The notes: generated by a model from the sequence alone, not told the origin. DNA of 64,000 nucleotides from Achromobacter spanius (GCF_002812705.1 NZ_CP025030.1:2480001-2544000), one strand, 5' to 3'; counted from the first letter of the stretch, positions 54,452 through 63,874 are shown. A program made the numbers and translations.

Positions 54452-56185
54452 TTAGTACTGCGCCGAAATGCTGAAGAACACGCGGGGATTCTTGTTGCCC
54501 TGGGTCAGCACGTCCGTGCTGGTGGGCTTGGCCACTTCAAGCGTGGCGTACAGGCTCTTGCTGAGGTTGGCGCGCATGCCCGCCCCGATGGAGGACACGT
54601 TGGCGCGCGTCAAGGGCGCGCTTTCGCTGCGCGACCAGATGCGGCCGCCATCAATGAACGAATAGACGTGCGCGCCGTGCGGCAGGAAGTTGTCGGTGGA
54701 CACCGCATAGCGCAGTTCCAGCGAGCCGGCCAGGCCGGAGTCGGCGGACATTTCGCCGTCGTCGTAACCGCGGCCGAAGTTGGGGCCGCCCAGCGCGAAT
54801 TCCTCGCTGGCCAAAAGCGGGCTGGCGCTGTATTGGCCGGCGAAGGTGGCCACGAACGACAGGCGTTCGGTGAGCTGTTGCAGACGGGTCAGTTCGGCGG
54901 TGAGCTTCAGGAAATCCGAACGGCCCTTGGCGCGCGAGGCCAGTTCGGAGCCTTCTTGCGTGGCGCCCATTGCGTCCAGGCCCTGGTGCACGGTGCCGCG
55001 GATGGCGGTGATGCCGTTCCAGCTGTCGGTGCGGTCATAGCTCAGGCCCGCGCGCAGCACACGCAGGCGGTCGCGCGTGAAGGGGGTTTCGGTGATGTCG
55101 GTGGCCACGTTGCGCACGTCGAACATGCCGAAGGCGCGCAGGTTTTCCAGGCGCGAGCGGATCAGCGGATAGGTCAGTGTGGCGGTGTAGGCCTGCACGT
55201 CGCTGGCGACGTTCAGCGGGGCCAGGTCGCGGCCCGGCTCGCTCTTGGCATAGCTGGCGGCCAGGCCGAAAGTCATGCCGCTGTCGGAAACCAGCATGTC
55301 GTAATTGCCGGCCACGGCCTGGCTGCGGTAGGCCGGAAAGCCCAGACGCCCGCTCAGCGTGAAGGTGTCGGCGCGCGCGCCGAACGAATTCAGCGTGACC
55401 TGACCGGTCATTTCGCTCCAGCCCAGGTAGGGCGAGCCACGGTTGTCGAAGCCCAGGCGCGCATCGACGGGCTTGCGTTCGCTATGCACCACCAGCACCG
55501 AGCCGCCTACTTCCTTGGGCGAGGCTTCCAGCGAGGCGCGCACGACCATGCCGCTCAGATCATTGGCCAACAGCAGTTGGCGTTCGACCTCGGCCACATT
55601 GATCGGGCGCACGCCGCGCAGGCGCTGCACCAGCTTTTCAACCGCCGCTTGCGCGGGGCCGATATCGCCGTCGTACTTCACGTCCGATACATAGCCTTCG
55701 ACCACCACGATGCGGAAGACCCCGCCGTCGACCGTCTGCTCCGGCACGATGACGCGCGTGGTCACGTAGCCGTCGTTGCGGTAGAGCAGTTCGATGTCGT
55801 TGGCCACCTTGAAGGCGTCGGCCACCGTGATCGTCTTGCCCACCAGCCCCTGATAGAACGCGCTGATCTTTTCGGGGGAATAGTGGGTCACGCCGTCCAC
55901 GCGCATGTTGCTCAGCGTGAAGTTCAGCTTGTCGGCGCCGGCCGGCGCCTCGGACGCGCTGCCTTGCTGCACCGTCACCTGGGGCGCGCCGGTCGTGCTT
56001 TCGGGCATGGCCGGTTGCGGCAGGGCGCGGCCCGGCTCGGCGGCCGACGGCAATTGCGGACGCACGCTTTGCGCCATGACCGGTCCGGCGGCCAGCGCCA
56101 GGGCCGTAGTCGCAAGGCCGATATGCAAGGAAATGGGGGTCAGACAGAGGACAACGGGACGGCAGAATCGAGATAGGCGGCGCAT
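54452..56185 (-). CDS. TpsB outer-membrane transporter (FhaC/ShlB family)
   Basis: 577 residues. A signal peptide ends at PVMAQ (about residue 39), followed by a Pro-rich linker (40-85). Two POTRA domains (about 86-165, 166-236) include FTLSNMRVDGVTHYSPEKI and GGVFRIVVVEGYVSDV. The 16-strand barrel includes DNRGSPYLGWSE and the loop-6 motif FGRGYDDGE (near residue 472), and ends RVFFSISAQY with a terminal aromatic. It binds the TPS domain of the giant adhesin and threads it across the outer membrane. The tpsB stop is 24 bases before the tpsA ATG. The start has a poor Shine-Dalgarno, so initiation may be regulated or weak. Confidence 0.92.
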   Translation of the reverse strand: MRRLSRFCRPVVLCLTPISLHIGLATTALALAAGPVMAQSVRPQLPSAAEPGRALPQPAMPESTTGAPQVTVQQGSASEAPAGADKLNFTLSNMRVDGVTHYSPEKISAFYQGLVGKTITVADAFKVANDIELLYRNDGYVTTRVIVPEQTVDGGVFRIVVVEGYVSDVKYDGDIGPAQAAVEKLVQRLRGVRPINVAEVERQLLLANDLSGMVVRASLEASPKEVGGSVLVVHSERKPVDARLGFDNRGSPYLGWSEMTGQVTLNSFGARADTFTLSGRLGFPAYRSQAVAGNYDMLVSDSGMTFGLAASYAKSEPGRDLAPLNVASDVQAYTATLTYPLIRSRLENLRAFGMFDVRNVATDITETPFTRDRLRVLRAGLSYDRTDSWNGITAIRGTVHQGLDAMGATQEGSELASRAKGRSDFLKLTAELTRLQQLTERLSFVATFAGQYSASPLLASEEFALGGPNFGRGYDDGEMSADSGLAGSLELRYAVSTDNFLPHGAHVYSFIDGGRIWSRSESAPLTRANVSSIGAGMRANLSKSLYATLEVAKPTSTDVLTQGNKNPRVFFSISAQY

Positions 56186-56573
56186 GGGGGAATCGAACGG
56201 CGGCTTGTTACATTTGGAATTGATAGATGCTATTTGACATATAACTCACGCTTGGGTACACAACATTTTTGCAACCGCCAAGCGCTCAGATATGCCTTCG
56301 CTCGTGACGCCGTCATTGGGTAGATACCGGAAAACAAAGGGAAATTCAGATTCCATCAGCCTGTGGCGGCGACACCACAAAGCGCCGGAATCTCGGGTGA
56401 TCTGACCAGTTTCGCGCTGTAACAAACATTATCGTAAGTACGCAAATATTCCATTACCGAGGTTTGCTGGAATGTCAGGTAGGTTTGCCGCAAGGAAAAT
56501 TATTCGAACCGGGGCCTCGGTTTTGTCTCTTGTTACCAACGTCAACGTCGGCCGGCATGAAAGAATGCGCGGC
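56186..56573. other. Divergent control region between tpsB and the response regulator
   Basis: This 388-base gap is AT-richer than its surroundings, especially 56215-56275 and 56420-56510. It must hold promoters for the adhesin operon and for the regulatory pair. The clearest structure is the direct repeat at 56460-56488. I see no gene here; a short open extension of the response regulator upstream of 56574 lacks a ribosome site. Confidence 0.55.
56460..56488 (+). promoter_or_regulatory. AGGTTTGC direct repeats, 21-base spacing
   Basis: AGGTTTGC at 56460-56467 and again at 56481-56488, offset by exactly 21 bases (two helical turns). Proteins with AraC-type HTH domains typically contact direct half-sites at about this spacing, and the gene 85 bases downstream encodes one. 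Confidence 0.4.
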
Positions 56574-57404
56574 ATGAACGATGCCTTCTTTCCGCTGGCT
56601 CCGGGCCAGCTCGCCGGTTTGCGCGTATTGGTGGTCGAGGATCGCCCCGAAGACCGCATGCTGCTCGTGGATTTCCTGACCAGTCAGGACTGCCGGGTCT
56701 ATGTGGCCGAGGACGGCAACGACGGCTACCGCAAGGCGCAACTGGTGCAGCCGGACATCATCCTGATGGACGTGAACATGCCGGTCTGCGACGGCCTTGC
56801 CGCCTGCCGCCTGCTGAAAGCCGACCAGGCCACGCGCGCCATTCCCCTCATCTTCCTGACCGCGGCTTGCCTGCCCGGCGAACGGGTGGCGGGGCTGTCG
56901 GCGGGCGCCGTCGATTACGTGGCCAAGCCGTTTGATTTCGAGGAAGTGCGCCTGCGCCTGCTGATTCATCTGCGGGTGGCTGCAACGCCCATGCCGGTGC
57001 CCGCATCGTCGCCGGCCGTGGCCGAGGCCAGCGCGGAAGACGGCACATCCGCTGCCGCCGCCGGGGCCACGCTGGACGGCGTGTTGTTTCGCGCGGCGCG
57101 CAAGCTGCTGCGCGAACGGCTGGATCACACGCCCGAACTGATGGCGCTGGCCCAGGCGCTGAATACCAACGCGCGGCGGCTGAACCAGGCGTTCCGGCGC
57201 TGCGCGGGCACGACCGTGTTCGAGTTCCTGCGCGAAGAGCGCATGCGCGAGGCGCGCCGCCTGCTGTGCGAAACCAGCCTGGATATCCAGGCCATTTCGC
57301 AGGCGGTGGGGTATGGCAACCGTGGCAATTTCTCTACGGCTTTTCGCGAACGCTTCGGCATGCCGCCCACGGCCTTGCGCCAGGAACTGGATCCCCATGC
57401 GTGA
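56574..57404 (+). CDS. Response regulator with AraC-type DNA-binding output
   Basis: 276 residues from the ATG at 56574; an ATG at 56565 is also possible. The receiver (about 15-130) has VVEDRPEDR acidic pocket, phospho-acceptor Asp66 in IILMDVNMP, Thr in IFLTAA and Lys118 in YVAKPFD. An Ala/Ser-rich linker (about 135-170) leads to an AraC-type HTH pair (about 185-272: LMALAQALNTNARRLNQAF, IQAISQAVGYGNRGNFSTAFRERFGMPPTALRQ). Its stop overlaps the hybrid kinase start by eight bases, so they are coupled. It is divergent from the tpsB-tpsA-sapC operon and is the best candidate for its regulator. Confidence 0.9.
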   Translation: MNDAFFPLAPGQLAGLRVLVVEDRPEDRMLLVDFLTSQDCRVYVAEDGNDGYRKAQLVQPDIILMDVNMPVCDGLAACRLLKADQATRAIPLIFLTAACLPGERVAGLSAGAVDYVAKPFDFEEVRLRLLIHLRVAATPMPVPASSPAVAEASAEDGTSAAAAGATLDGVLFRAARKLLRERLDHTPELMALAQALNTNARRLNQAFRRCAGTTVFEFLREERMREARRLLCETSLDIQAISQAVGYGNRGNFSTAFRERFGMPPTALRQELDPHA

Positions 57405-60117
57405 GCGCCGCCTGGGCTTGCCGGGTTGGCTGCCGTTGTTGTCGTTGTTGTTGTCGACGTTGTTGGCCATGGCTTGCCTGCTGCTGCCCGTGCAAGCGCA
57501 GGCCGCGCCGCCGCCGGTGGACCTGAGCGCCGTCACCGGCAAATTGCCGCTGAACCACGAACTGCTGGGCGTGGAAGACTCGGCCGGCACGCTGGAACCC
57601 AGCCAGATCCTGGACGGCCCCTGGCAGCCCGTCACGCCCGCCTGGTTGAACCGGGGCTTTTCGCCATCCGTGTACTGGCTGAAGCTGGACGTGCACAACC
57701 CCACCTATCGCTTCCTGGAACGCTGGTTGTCCTTTGGCGTACCCAGGCTGGAAGACGTGCGCTTCTACCTGTATCACGACGGTGAGCGAGAACCCTTCAA
57801 AGTGGTGCTGGCGGGCAACCGCGAGCCGCTCGCCTCGCGCGAAGTGCCGTCTTCCGTGTCGGTGGCCTCGCTGCTGCTGATGCCGGGTGAACGCGTGACG
57901 GTGCTGGTCAGGGTGCAGAGCCGCTCGGCCATCAGCATGGAACCCACCTTGTGGACGCCGGCGGCATTCGTGGACGCGGCGCAGCGCGGCACGGTGGTCC
58001 TGGCGCTGCTGATCGGCGCGCTGCTGATGGTGGCGATCTACACCGGCGTGCTGGGCGTGGCCCAGCGCGATCAGGTGTTCCTGTTTCTGGCCGCCGCCAT
58101 CATCATCGAAATTCTCTACAGCCTGTCGTTTCAGGGTTTGCTGTACCGCTACGTACTGACGGGCGGCGGTGAAACGGTGTTGCGCGCGCCCAGTGTGCTG
58201 GGGACGCTGGCGGCCACGGTGTTCGGCTATACCGTGATGCGGTTCGCGGACTTGCATCGTGTGCGGCTCTGGCGCTGGGTGTATGGCGTGCTGATCGCCC
58301 TGGGCCTGGCGGGCTCGGTCTGGGCGGCGCTGGGCGAGTATCGCGCCAGCGCGCAGGCCGTGGTCGGACTGGTCTTCCTGTGGGGGCTGGTATGGCCGGT
58401 TTCCATGGCCGATGGCTGGCGGCGCGGGCACGCCAATGCGCGGATCTTCCTGCTGTCCTTCGCGGTGTATTGCGCCTTGCTCTTCTTGCGGCTGGCCTTC
58501 ATCAACGGGCTGCTGCCCGGCCGGTGGGAAGGTGGGCCCGAGGTGGCTTGGGACCTGTTGTCGGTGTCGCTGATGCTGGCCGTGCTGGTGCATGGCCGCA
58601 CGCGCCAGCATCGTCAGGAAAAACTGGCGGTCCAGCAGGAACTGACGCAAGCGCGCGAACGCGAACATCTGCGGCTGGACCAGGCCGTCAAGGCGCGCAC
58701 GCGGGCGTTGCAGGCGGCGTTGATTCGGGCTGACGAAGCCGGCCGCGTGCGCCAGGACTTCCTGGCCCGAATCAGCCATGACCTGCGCACGCCGCTGACG
58801 TCCATCATCGGCTTCGCGGACCTGATCCAGGCGGGCGGCCGCGACGACGCGCCGCGCGGGGCGATCATTCGTCGCAGCGCCGATCACATGCTGAGCATGG
58901 TGAATGACCTGATCGATTACGCCGCCGGCGCGGGCGGCCAGGCGCTGCGCGTGTCTCCTGAATACGTGCACGCCTTGCTGGACGCCGTCGCCAAGGAATC
59001 CGCGCCGATCGCCGCCCGGCAGAACAACCAATTCGTGTTGCGGGTGTCGGAGTCGGTACCTGCCGTGTTGGAAATGGATGGCAAGCGCGTGCGGCAGGTG
59101 CTGTCCAACCTGATCGACAACGCCGCCAAGTTCACGCGCGGCGGCGTCCTGACCTTGACCGCCGACTACATCGCGCCCGATTCGGGCGACGCGATCGAGG
59201 GTGCGGGACGGCTCGCACTGTCGGTGCGCGACACCGGCTGCGGCATTGCGCCGGAAGACCGGCAGCGCATCTTCGAACCCTTCCAGCGGCTGGCTTCCGC
59301 CGAGAACCAGCCGGGGGTGGGACTGGGCCTGCCCATCGTGCAGCAATGGGTGCAGCGCATGAAAGGCGCGATCAGCATCGACAGCGAGGTGGGGCAGGGG
59401 ACGCGGGTCAGCGTCACGCTGCCGGTCAGGAAGATGGACGAGTCCCGCATCTCGCATCACTACATTGCCGCCGCGCCGCATGTGCTGCCGATGCTGGACG
59501 GATCCGGCAAGCACCTGTGGCTGGCCGAGGACACGCCGGAGATTCGGGAGTTCCTGGTCGAGGAACTGGCCAGCATGGGCTTTCAGGTGGATAGCGAGGC
59601 CGGTGGCCAGGGCATGGTGGCGCGCATCCAGGCAGACGACGCCCGCCGTCCCGACCTGATCCTGACGGACCACCGCATGGACGGCGTCGACGGCTCGGCC
59701 GTGCTGGCAGCCGCCCGCGCGCGCTGGCCGGACCTGCCCGTCGTCGCGGTGTCGGCAACGCCCCACGACACGCAGGCCTTGGGCGGCGCGGGCTACGACG
59801 CCAGCTTGCTCAAGCCCATCAACCTGGTTGAGCTTCGCCATGTGCTGGGCAGGCTGTTGAATCTGTCGATCAAACCCTCAAGCAACGAGATGGACTCGGC
59901 CCCACCGCAGACGGCGCATCTGTCCGACGCCGAGCTGGCGCAGGTGCAATTGCTGCTGGAAAGCGGCGCCATCTCGGACCTGATCGATTGGGCGCAGGCA
60001 TTGCAGGCGCGCGATGCGGCGTTCAAGGATTTCAGCGAACAACTGCGGCGCATGGCCAGGCAAGGCGACATCGCGGCGATCCGCAAGCTGTGCGAGACCA
60101 TGCGGGAACACACCTGA
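57397..60117 (+). CDS. 7TM-DISM hybrid sensor histidine kinase
   Basis: 906 residues. A signal or anchor segment (about 10-36) precedes an extracytoplasmic 7TMR-DISM2-type domain (about 40-190: WLNRGFSPSVYWLKLDVHNP, RWLSFGVPRLEDVRFYL). Seven membrane helices follow (about 197-400), a coiled-coil (405-450), then HisKA with His461 in ARISHDLRTPLTSI, HATPase with NLIDNAAKFT, DTGCGIAP and GVGLGLPIV, and a C-terminal receiver (about 717-825) with the phospho-acceptor Asp in LILTDHRMDG. An 80-residue helical tail follows, without an evident HPt histidine. Phosphate probably passes from kinase or receiver to the coupled regulator at 56574. The DISM domain may sense a carbohydrate or other envelope ligand. 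Confidence 0.9.
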   Translation: MRERRLGLPGWLPLLSLLLSTLLAMACLLLPVQAQAAPPPVDLSAVTGKLPLNHELLGVEDSAGTLEPSQILDGPWQPVTPAWLNRGFSPSVYWLKLDVHNPTYRFLERWLSFGVPRLEDVRFYLYHDGEREPFKVVLAGNREPLASREVPSSVSVASLLLMPGERVTVLVRVQSRSAISMEPTLWTPAAFVDAAQRGTVVLALLIGALLMVAIYTGVLGVAQRDQVFLFLAAAIIIEILYSLSFQGLLYRYVLTGGGETVLRAPSVLGTLAATVFGYTVMRFADLHRVRLWRWVYGVLIALGLAGSVWAALGEYRASAQAVVGLVFLWGLVWPVSMADGWRRGHANARIFLLSFAVYCALLFLRLAFINGLLPGRWEGGPEVAWDLLSVSLMLAVLVHGRTRQHRQEKLAVQQELTQAREREHLRLDQAVKARTRALQAALIRADEAGRVRQDFLARISHDLRTPLTSIIGFADLIQAGGRDDAPRGAIIRRSADHMLSMVNDLIDYAAGAGGQALRVSPEYVHALLDAVAKESAPIAARQNNQFVLRVSESVPAVLEMDGKRVRQVLSNLIDNAAKFTRGGVLTLTADYIAPDSGDAIEGAGRLALSVRDTGCGIAPEDRQRIFEPFQRLASAENQPGVGLGLPIVQQWVQRMKGAISIDSEVGQGTRVSVTLPVRKMDESRISHHYIAAAPHVLPMLDGSGKHLWLAEDTPEIREFLVEELASMGFQVDSEAGGQGMVARIQADDARRPDLILTDHRMDGVDGSAVLAAARARWPDLPVVAVSATPHDTQALGGAGYDASLLKPINLVELRHVLGRLLNLSIKPSSNEMDSAPPQTAHLSDAELAQVQLLLESGAISDLIDWAQALQARDAAFKDFSEQLRRMARQGDIAAIRKLCETMREHT

Positions 60118-60178
60118 CCGCGAACGATCCCGGCACCGTAAACTGCCGTTGATTGGCGATATGAAAAGGGAGATCACT

Positions 60179-60997
60179 GTGCTGCATTTGCCGAACACAT
60201 CGATCATCGAAGGAAACGCCGTCAGGTGGGGAACGTGCGGCGAAGGGCCGCCGTTGGTGGCTATCCATGGCACGCCGTTTTCCTCGCAGGTATGGCGCAG
60301 GATCGTGCCGGCGTTCGCGGATCGCAGAACGGTTTATGTCTTTGACCTGGTGGGTTACGGGCAGTCTGAAATGCGCGATGGGCAAGACGTGTCGCTGGCG
60401 GTGCAGAACAAGGTGCTGGCGGCCTTGTTCAAGGAATGGGAGCTTGATCGCCCGGACGTCCTGGCGCATGACTTTGGCGGAGCCACCGCGTTGCGTGCCT
60501 ACTATCTGGACGGCTTGCGCTACGGCTCCTTGACGATCTTTGACGCCGTGGCGCTGGCCCCGTGGGGCTCGCCTTTCGTGCAGCACGTGCGCAAGCACGA
60601 AGGCGCGTTCGCGGGAATGCCCGACTATATGCATCGCGCGCTGCTGCACGCATATCTACAGACGGCGGCCAGCCAACCGCTCTCGGATGAAGCGCTGGAT
60701 GTGTATAGCCGGCCGTGGCTGGGCGAGATCGGCCAACCCGCCTTTTACCGGCAAATTGCGCAGATGGATCAGAAGTACACCGACGAGGTCCAGGGCATGT
60801 ATGGGCGGATGGACTGCCCCGTGCAGGTGCTATGGGGCGAGAACGACAACTGGATTCCGCACGCGAAAGGCGAAGCCTTGGCGGCGCTGATTTCGGGCGC
60901 GCCGTGTATGCCGATTGCGCATGCCGGCCATCTTGTTCAGGAAGATCGGCCCGAAGCGATTGTGGCGGCGGTGCTGAAGCAGATTGCGGGGACTTGA
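60179..60997 (+). CDS. Alpha/beta-hydrolase with Asp nucleophile (haloalkane-dehalogenase/epoxide-hydrolase-like)
   Basis: 272 residues from a GTG at 60179, six bases after AAGGGAG; the in-frame ATG at 60161 has no ribosome site. Oxyanion motif HGTP (30-33), nucleophile elbow AHDFGG with Asp98, a cap domain about 125-205, and catalytic His in GHLVQEDRPE near the end. Asp in place of Ser suggests an alkyl-enzyme mechanism, as in epoxide hydrolases and haloalkane dehalogenases. The halide-stabilising Trp after the nucleophile is Phe here, so dehalogenation is not assured. No signal peptide. It follows the kinase by 61 bases and may be a separate unit. Confidence 0.8.
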   Translation: MLHLPNTSIIEGNAVRWGTCGEGPPLVAIHGTPFSSQVWRRIVPAFADRRTVYVFDLVGYGQSEMRDGQDVSLAVQNKVLAALFKEWELDRPDVLAHDFGGATALRAYYLDGLRYGSLTIFDAVALAPWGSPFVQHVRKHEGAFAGMPDYMHRALLHAYLQTAASQPLSDEALDVYSRPWLGEIGQPAFYRQIAQMDQKYTDEVQGMYGRMDCPVQVLWGENDNWIPHAKGEALAALISGAPCMPIAHAGHLVQEDRPEAIVAAVLKQIAGT

Positions 60998-61058
60998 GCA
61001 CCGCTCGTCACGCGTTCACAGAGGGTAGGCCGCCACATAACGTCGCGGCGTGTGAGCG

Positions 61059-62390
61059 TCAATCGACGATGCGGCCCGGGTTCAACGTGTCGTTGGGATC
61101 CAGCGCGCGCTTCAACCGCTTGAGCAGCGCGATTTCACCGTCGCTGCGCGTGTAGCCCAAGAATGGCTTCTTCAGGAAACCGATGCCGTGTTCGGCGCTG
61201 ATCGTGCCTTGCCGGCCACGCAATGCGCTGTACACAATCTCTTCCACGCCCAGCCATTCGCTTTGCGCGTGGGGGCCGGTCAGGATGTGGATGTTGTTGT
61301 CGCCCAGATGCCCCATGAACAAATGCGTCGCGTCGGGGTATTTCTGTTTCAGCGTGGCCTCGACTTCGGCCACATACGTCGGCATTTCAGCCCAAGGCAG
61401 GCCGCAGTCGAAGTTCACCGTGGGTTTCAACGCGGTCAGCAACTCAGGGATGCACTCCCGCAAGCGCCAGAACTTCTGGGCGTCCGACAGGCTGGACGCC
61501 ACCGCGCAGTCACTGATCAACTCCGCTTCCAGCGCGCCCTCCAGCGCGTTCTCCAGGGCTGCCTGGGGGGCCATGCCAGCCAGGCCGCTGGCCTGGATCA
61601 GTACGCTCCAGGGCGCGTTGCCCGGCAATGGCAAGGGCACGCCCGCCAGCTCGCTGGCACGTTGCAGGAACTGCGCCGACATGAATTCATAAGCGCTCAG
61701 TTGCGGGCCCAGGGTTTTTTTAAGATGGCGCAGCAGCAAGGCCATGGATTGCGTGTCCGGCACCTGCACCAGCGCCGTGGCGGGCGCGCCGGGATCGGGC
61801 TGCAAGCGCAAGGTCAGGCGGGTGATCACGCCCAGCGTGCCTTCGGACCCGATGAACAGAAACCGCAAATCCAGGCCAGCGCTGTTCTTGACCAGGCGCG
61901 TCAACGATGTCACCACAGACCCATCGGGCATGACCGCTTCCAGCCCCAGCACCGAGTCGCGCATGGTGCCGTAGCGCACCACCTGCGTGCCGCCGGCATT
62001 CGTGGCGGCATTGCCGCCAACCTGGCAACTGCCGCGCGCGCCCATGTCCACCGGGAAGAACCAACCGGCTTCAAGCGCGGCTTCCTGCACCTGTTGCAAG
62101 GTTGCGCCCGCCTGCACCTGCATGACGCCTTCGACCGCATCGATGGATTCGATGCGGTTCATGCGTTCCATATTGATGACCACATCGCCGTCGGCGGGCA
62201 CCGCGCCACCCGCCAGCCCGGTCAAGCCGCCCTGGATGGTGATCTTGCGGCCATGCCGATCCGCATCGCGTACCAGGGCCGCCACCTCGTCGGTGGTAGT
62301 AGGCCGGTGCACGACGCTGGGCACGCCCCGCGTCAGGCCGCTCCAGTCGTGCAGGTATCGCTCATCCACAGGCCGTTCATCTCCATTCAT
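61059..62390 (-). CDS. FAD-binding oxidase, GlcD/D-lactate dehydrogenase-like
   Basis: 443 residues of the VAO/PCMH family. The N-terminal FAD domain has RPTTTDEVAALVRDADRHG, IQGGLTGLAGGAVP and GGNAATNAGGTQVVRYGTMR. The C-terminal FAD-oxidase domain ends with FMGHLGDNNIHI, ISAEHGIGFLK and ALDPNDTLNPGRI, typical of D-2-hydroxyacid dehydrogenases such as GlcD and D-lactate/D-2-hydroxyglutarate dehydrogenases. It probably oxidises a 2-hydroxy acid released in this operon. Its ATG overlaps the sulfatase stop (ATGA). Confidence 0.87.
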   Translation of the reverse strand: MNGDERPVDERYLHDWSGLTRGVPSVVHRPTTTDEVAALVRDADRHGRKITIQGGLTGLAGGAVPADGDVVINMERMNRIESIDAVEGVMQVQAGATLQQVQEAALEAGWFFPVDMGARGSCQVGGNAATNAGGTQVVRYGTMRDSVLGLEAVMPDGSVVTSLTRLVKNSAGLDLRFLFIGSEGTLGVITRLTLRLQPDPGAPATALVQVPDTQSMALLLRHLKKTLGPQLSAYEFMSAQFLQRASELAGVPLPLPGNAPWSVLIQASGLAGMAPQAALENALEGALEAELISDCAVASSLSDAQKFWRLRECIPELLTALKPTVNFDCGLPWAEMPTYVAEVEATLKQKYPDATHLFMGHLGDNNIHILTGPHAQSEWLGVEEIVYSALRGRQGTISAEHGIGFLKKPFLGYTRSDGEIALLKRLKRALDPNDTLNPGRIVD

Positions 62391-63835
62391 GCCGCTTGCT
62401 CCACCTTGGGGGCGGGCGTTGCGCCGCTTGAGCCCATCGTCGAGGCGGCTTCCGGTCCACCCATGCGTTCAATCAACGCGGCCTGGTCGGCCTTGGCCTG
62501 CCGGTCCACCTCTTCCGGATTGCAGATCGCGTACAGCGCGGCCTTCATTCCCGCCAGCACGGCGGCATAAGCGGGTTCGCCTGCCAGGTCGTGCAGTTCG
62601 CCGGGGTCCGACTCCAGGTTGAACAGTTCCGGCTGACAGCGCACGTAGTGGTGATACTTCCAAGGCCCCTTGCGCAGCATGAAACCCGCGGTGTTGCTGC
62701 CGGCCGCATGATATTCGCTGAGGATGGCGCGGTCGTCGTCGACGGGTTGCCGCGCAATATCGAATAGCGATTGCCCCGCCCGCGTGCCCATGTGCGGCGT
62801 CGGGTCCACACCTACTGCCTGCAAGATCGTCGGATACAGGTCCAGCAGGTCCACCGCGGTATCGCAGACGGAAGGCGAGACGTCGGGGCCGGCCAGGATC
62901 ATCGGGATGCCGACGCTTTCCTGGTAGAGCGTGGATTTTCCCCATAGCCCACGGGCGCCCACGTTGTCGCCGTGGTCCGACGTATAGACCACGTGCGTGG
63001 AATCAGCCAGGCCGAGCGCGCCCAGTGCGTCCACGATGCGGCCCACGTTGCTGTCCAGAAAGCTGCATAGCCCGTAGTACGCCAGGAACGCATTGACGCG
63101 CTCGTCTTCGCTTTCGAAGGTGTCTTCGCTGCGCTCGAATTCCGCGTAGGCCTGCACCCAGGGATGGCGTTCGTAGCCGTCTTTGGGATGCAGCTTGGCG
63201 TCGGGGATCTGCCGGGCGTCGTACAGGTCAAAGAACTCCCGAGGCGCGATCAGCGGGAAGTGCGGCGCCACCAGGCCCACGTACAACACGAATGGTTCAC
63301 CGCGATCGGCCGCCGCGCGCAGCCACTCCAGGGTGCGGTCGGTAACGGACCTGTCATAGGACGTATAAGGCGATTCGCCCATGCCGATGCGATCGCCCAA
63401 CATGCGCTTGCGTCCTGCCACCGGCAAGTAAGGGTCCCGGATGGATGCCCACACCATGCCGTGCCCGCCCACCACGTGCATGGGGATATGTTCCGCATCG
63501 AAGCCGACCGGGTCTTCTTCATTGCGATAGTGCAGCTTGCCGATGCTTTCAACGTTGATGCCCTGCTGCTGCAACACATGGCCCCAGCCTTGCGGATCAC
63601 CCACGTACGGCATGGCGTTATCCCAATGCCGGGTCTGGTGCACGCGATAGCCGGTGGCGAACGCCGCGCGCGCCGGCACGCAGATCGGGCTGGGCGTGTA
63701 GGCGTTCGGAAAGCGTGCGCCACGCGCGGCAAGCGCGTCCAGGTTTGGCGTCTTGATGAACGGATGTCCGGAACAACCCATGAACGCGGGATTGTGTTCA
63801 TCGGACATGATGACGACGATGTTTTTGCCTTTCAT
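62387..63835 (-). CDS. Type I sulfatase-family hydrolase
   Basis: 482 residues from the ATG at 63835 (AGGAAG upstream). Metal-binding Asp12 is in IVVIMSDEHNP, and the formylglycine signature C52-V-P-A-R56 in SPICVPARAAF marks the Cys to be oxidised to formylglycine. A second metal site is TSDHGDNVG, and a helix-rich middle includes FVLYVGLVAPHFPLIAP. There is no signal peptide, so it acts in the cytoplasm. It may hydrolyse a sulfate ester or phosphonate monoester; choline-sulfatase-like members are cytoplasmic too. It is the middle gene of a bug-sulfatase-oxidase operon. Confidence 0.87.
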   Translation of the reverse strand: MKGKNIVVIMSDEHNPAFMGCSGHPFIKTPNLDALAARGARFPNAYTPSPICVPARAAFATGYRVHQTRHWDNAMPYVGDPQGWGHVLQQQGINVESIGKLHYRNEEDPVGFDAEHIPMHVVGGHGMVWASIRDPYLPVAGRKRMLGDRIGMGESPYTSYDRSVTDRTLEWLRAAADRGEPFVLYVGLVAPHFPLIAPREFFDLYDARQIPDAKLHPKDGYERHPWVQAYAEFERSEDTFESEDERVNAFLAYYGLCSFLDSNVGRIVDALGALGLADSTHVVYTSDHGDNVGARGLWGKSTLYQESVGIPMILAGPDVSPSVCDTAVDLLDLYPTILQAVGVDPTPHMGTRAGQSLFDIARQPVDDDRAILSEYHAAGSNTAGFMLRKGPWKYHHYVRCQPELFNLESDPGELHDLAGEPAYAAVLAGMKAALYAICNPEEVDRQAKADQAALIERMGGPEAASTMGSSGATPAPKVEQAA

Positions 63836-63874
63836 AGTGCTTCCTGGATATAGCCAGGCCACGCGCGCGGCGCG

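Noticed and set aside
57334-59841. An 835-codon - strand open frame opposite the hybrid kinase
   Set aside because: The + strand kinase has all catalytic boxes; the opposite frame is His/Arg/Gln-rich noise.
56186-60117. Naming the regulatory pair bvgA/bvgS
   Set aside because: The response regulator output is AraC-type instead of LuxR-type and the kinase has a 7TM-DISM sensor without flytrap or HPt domains; only the arrangement is similar.
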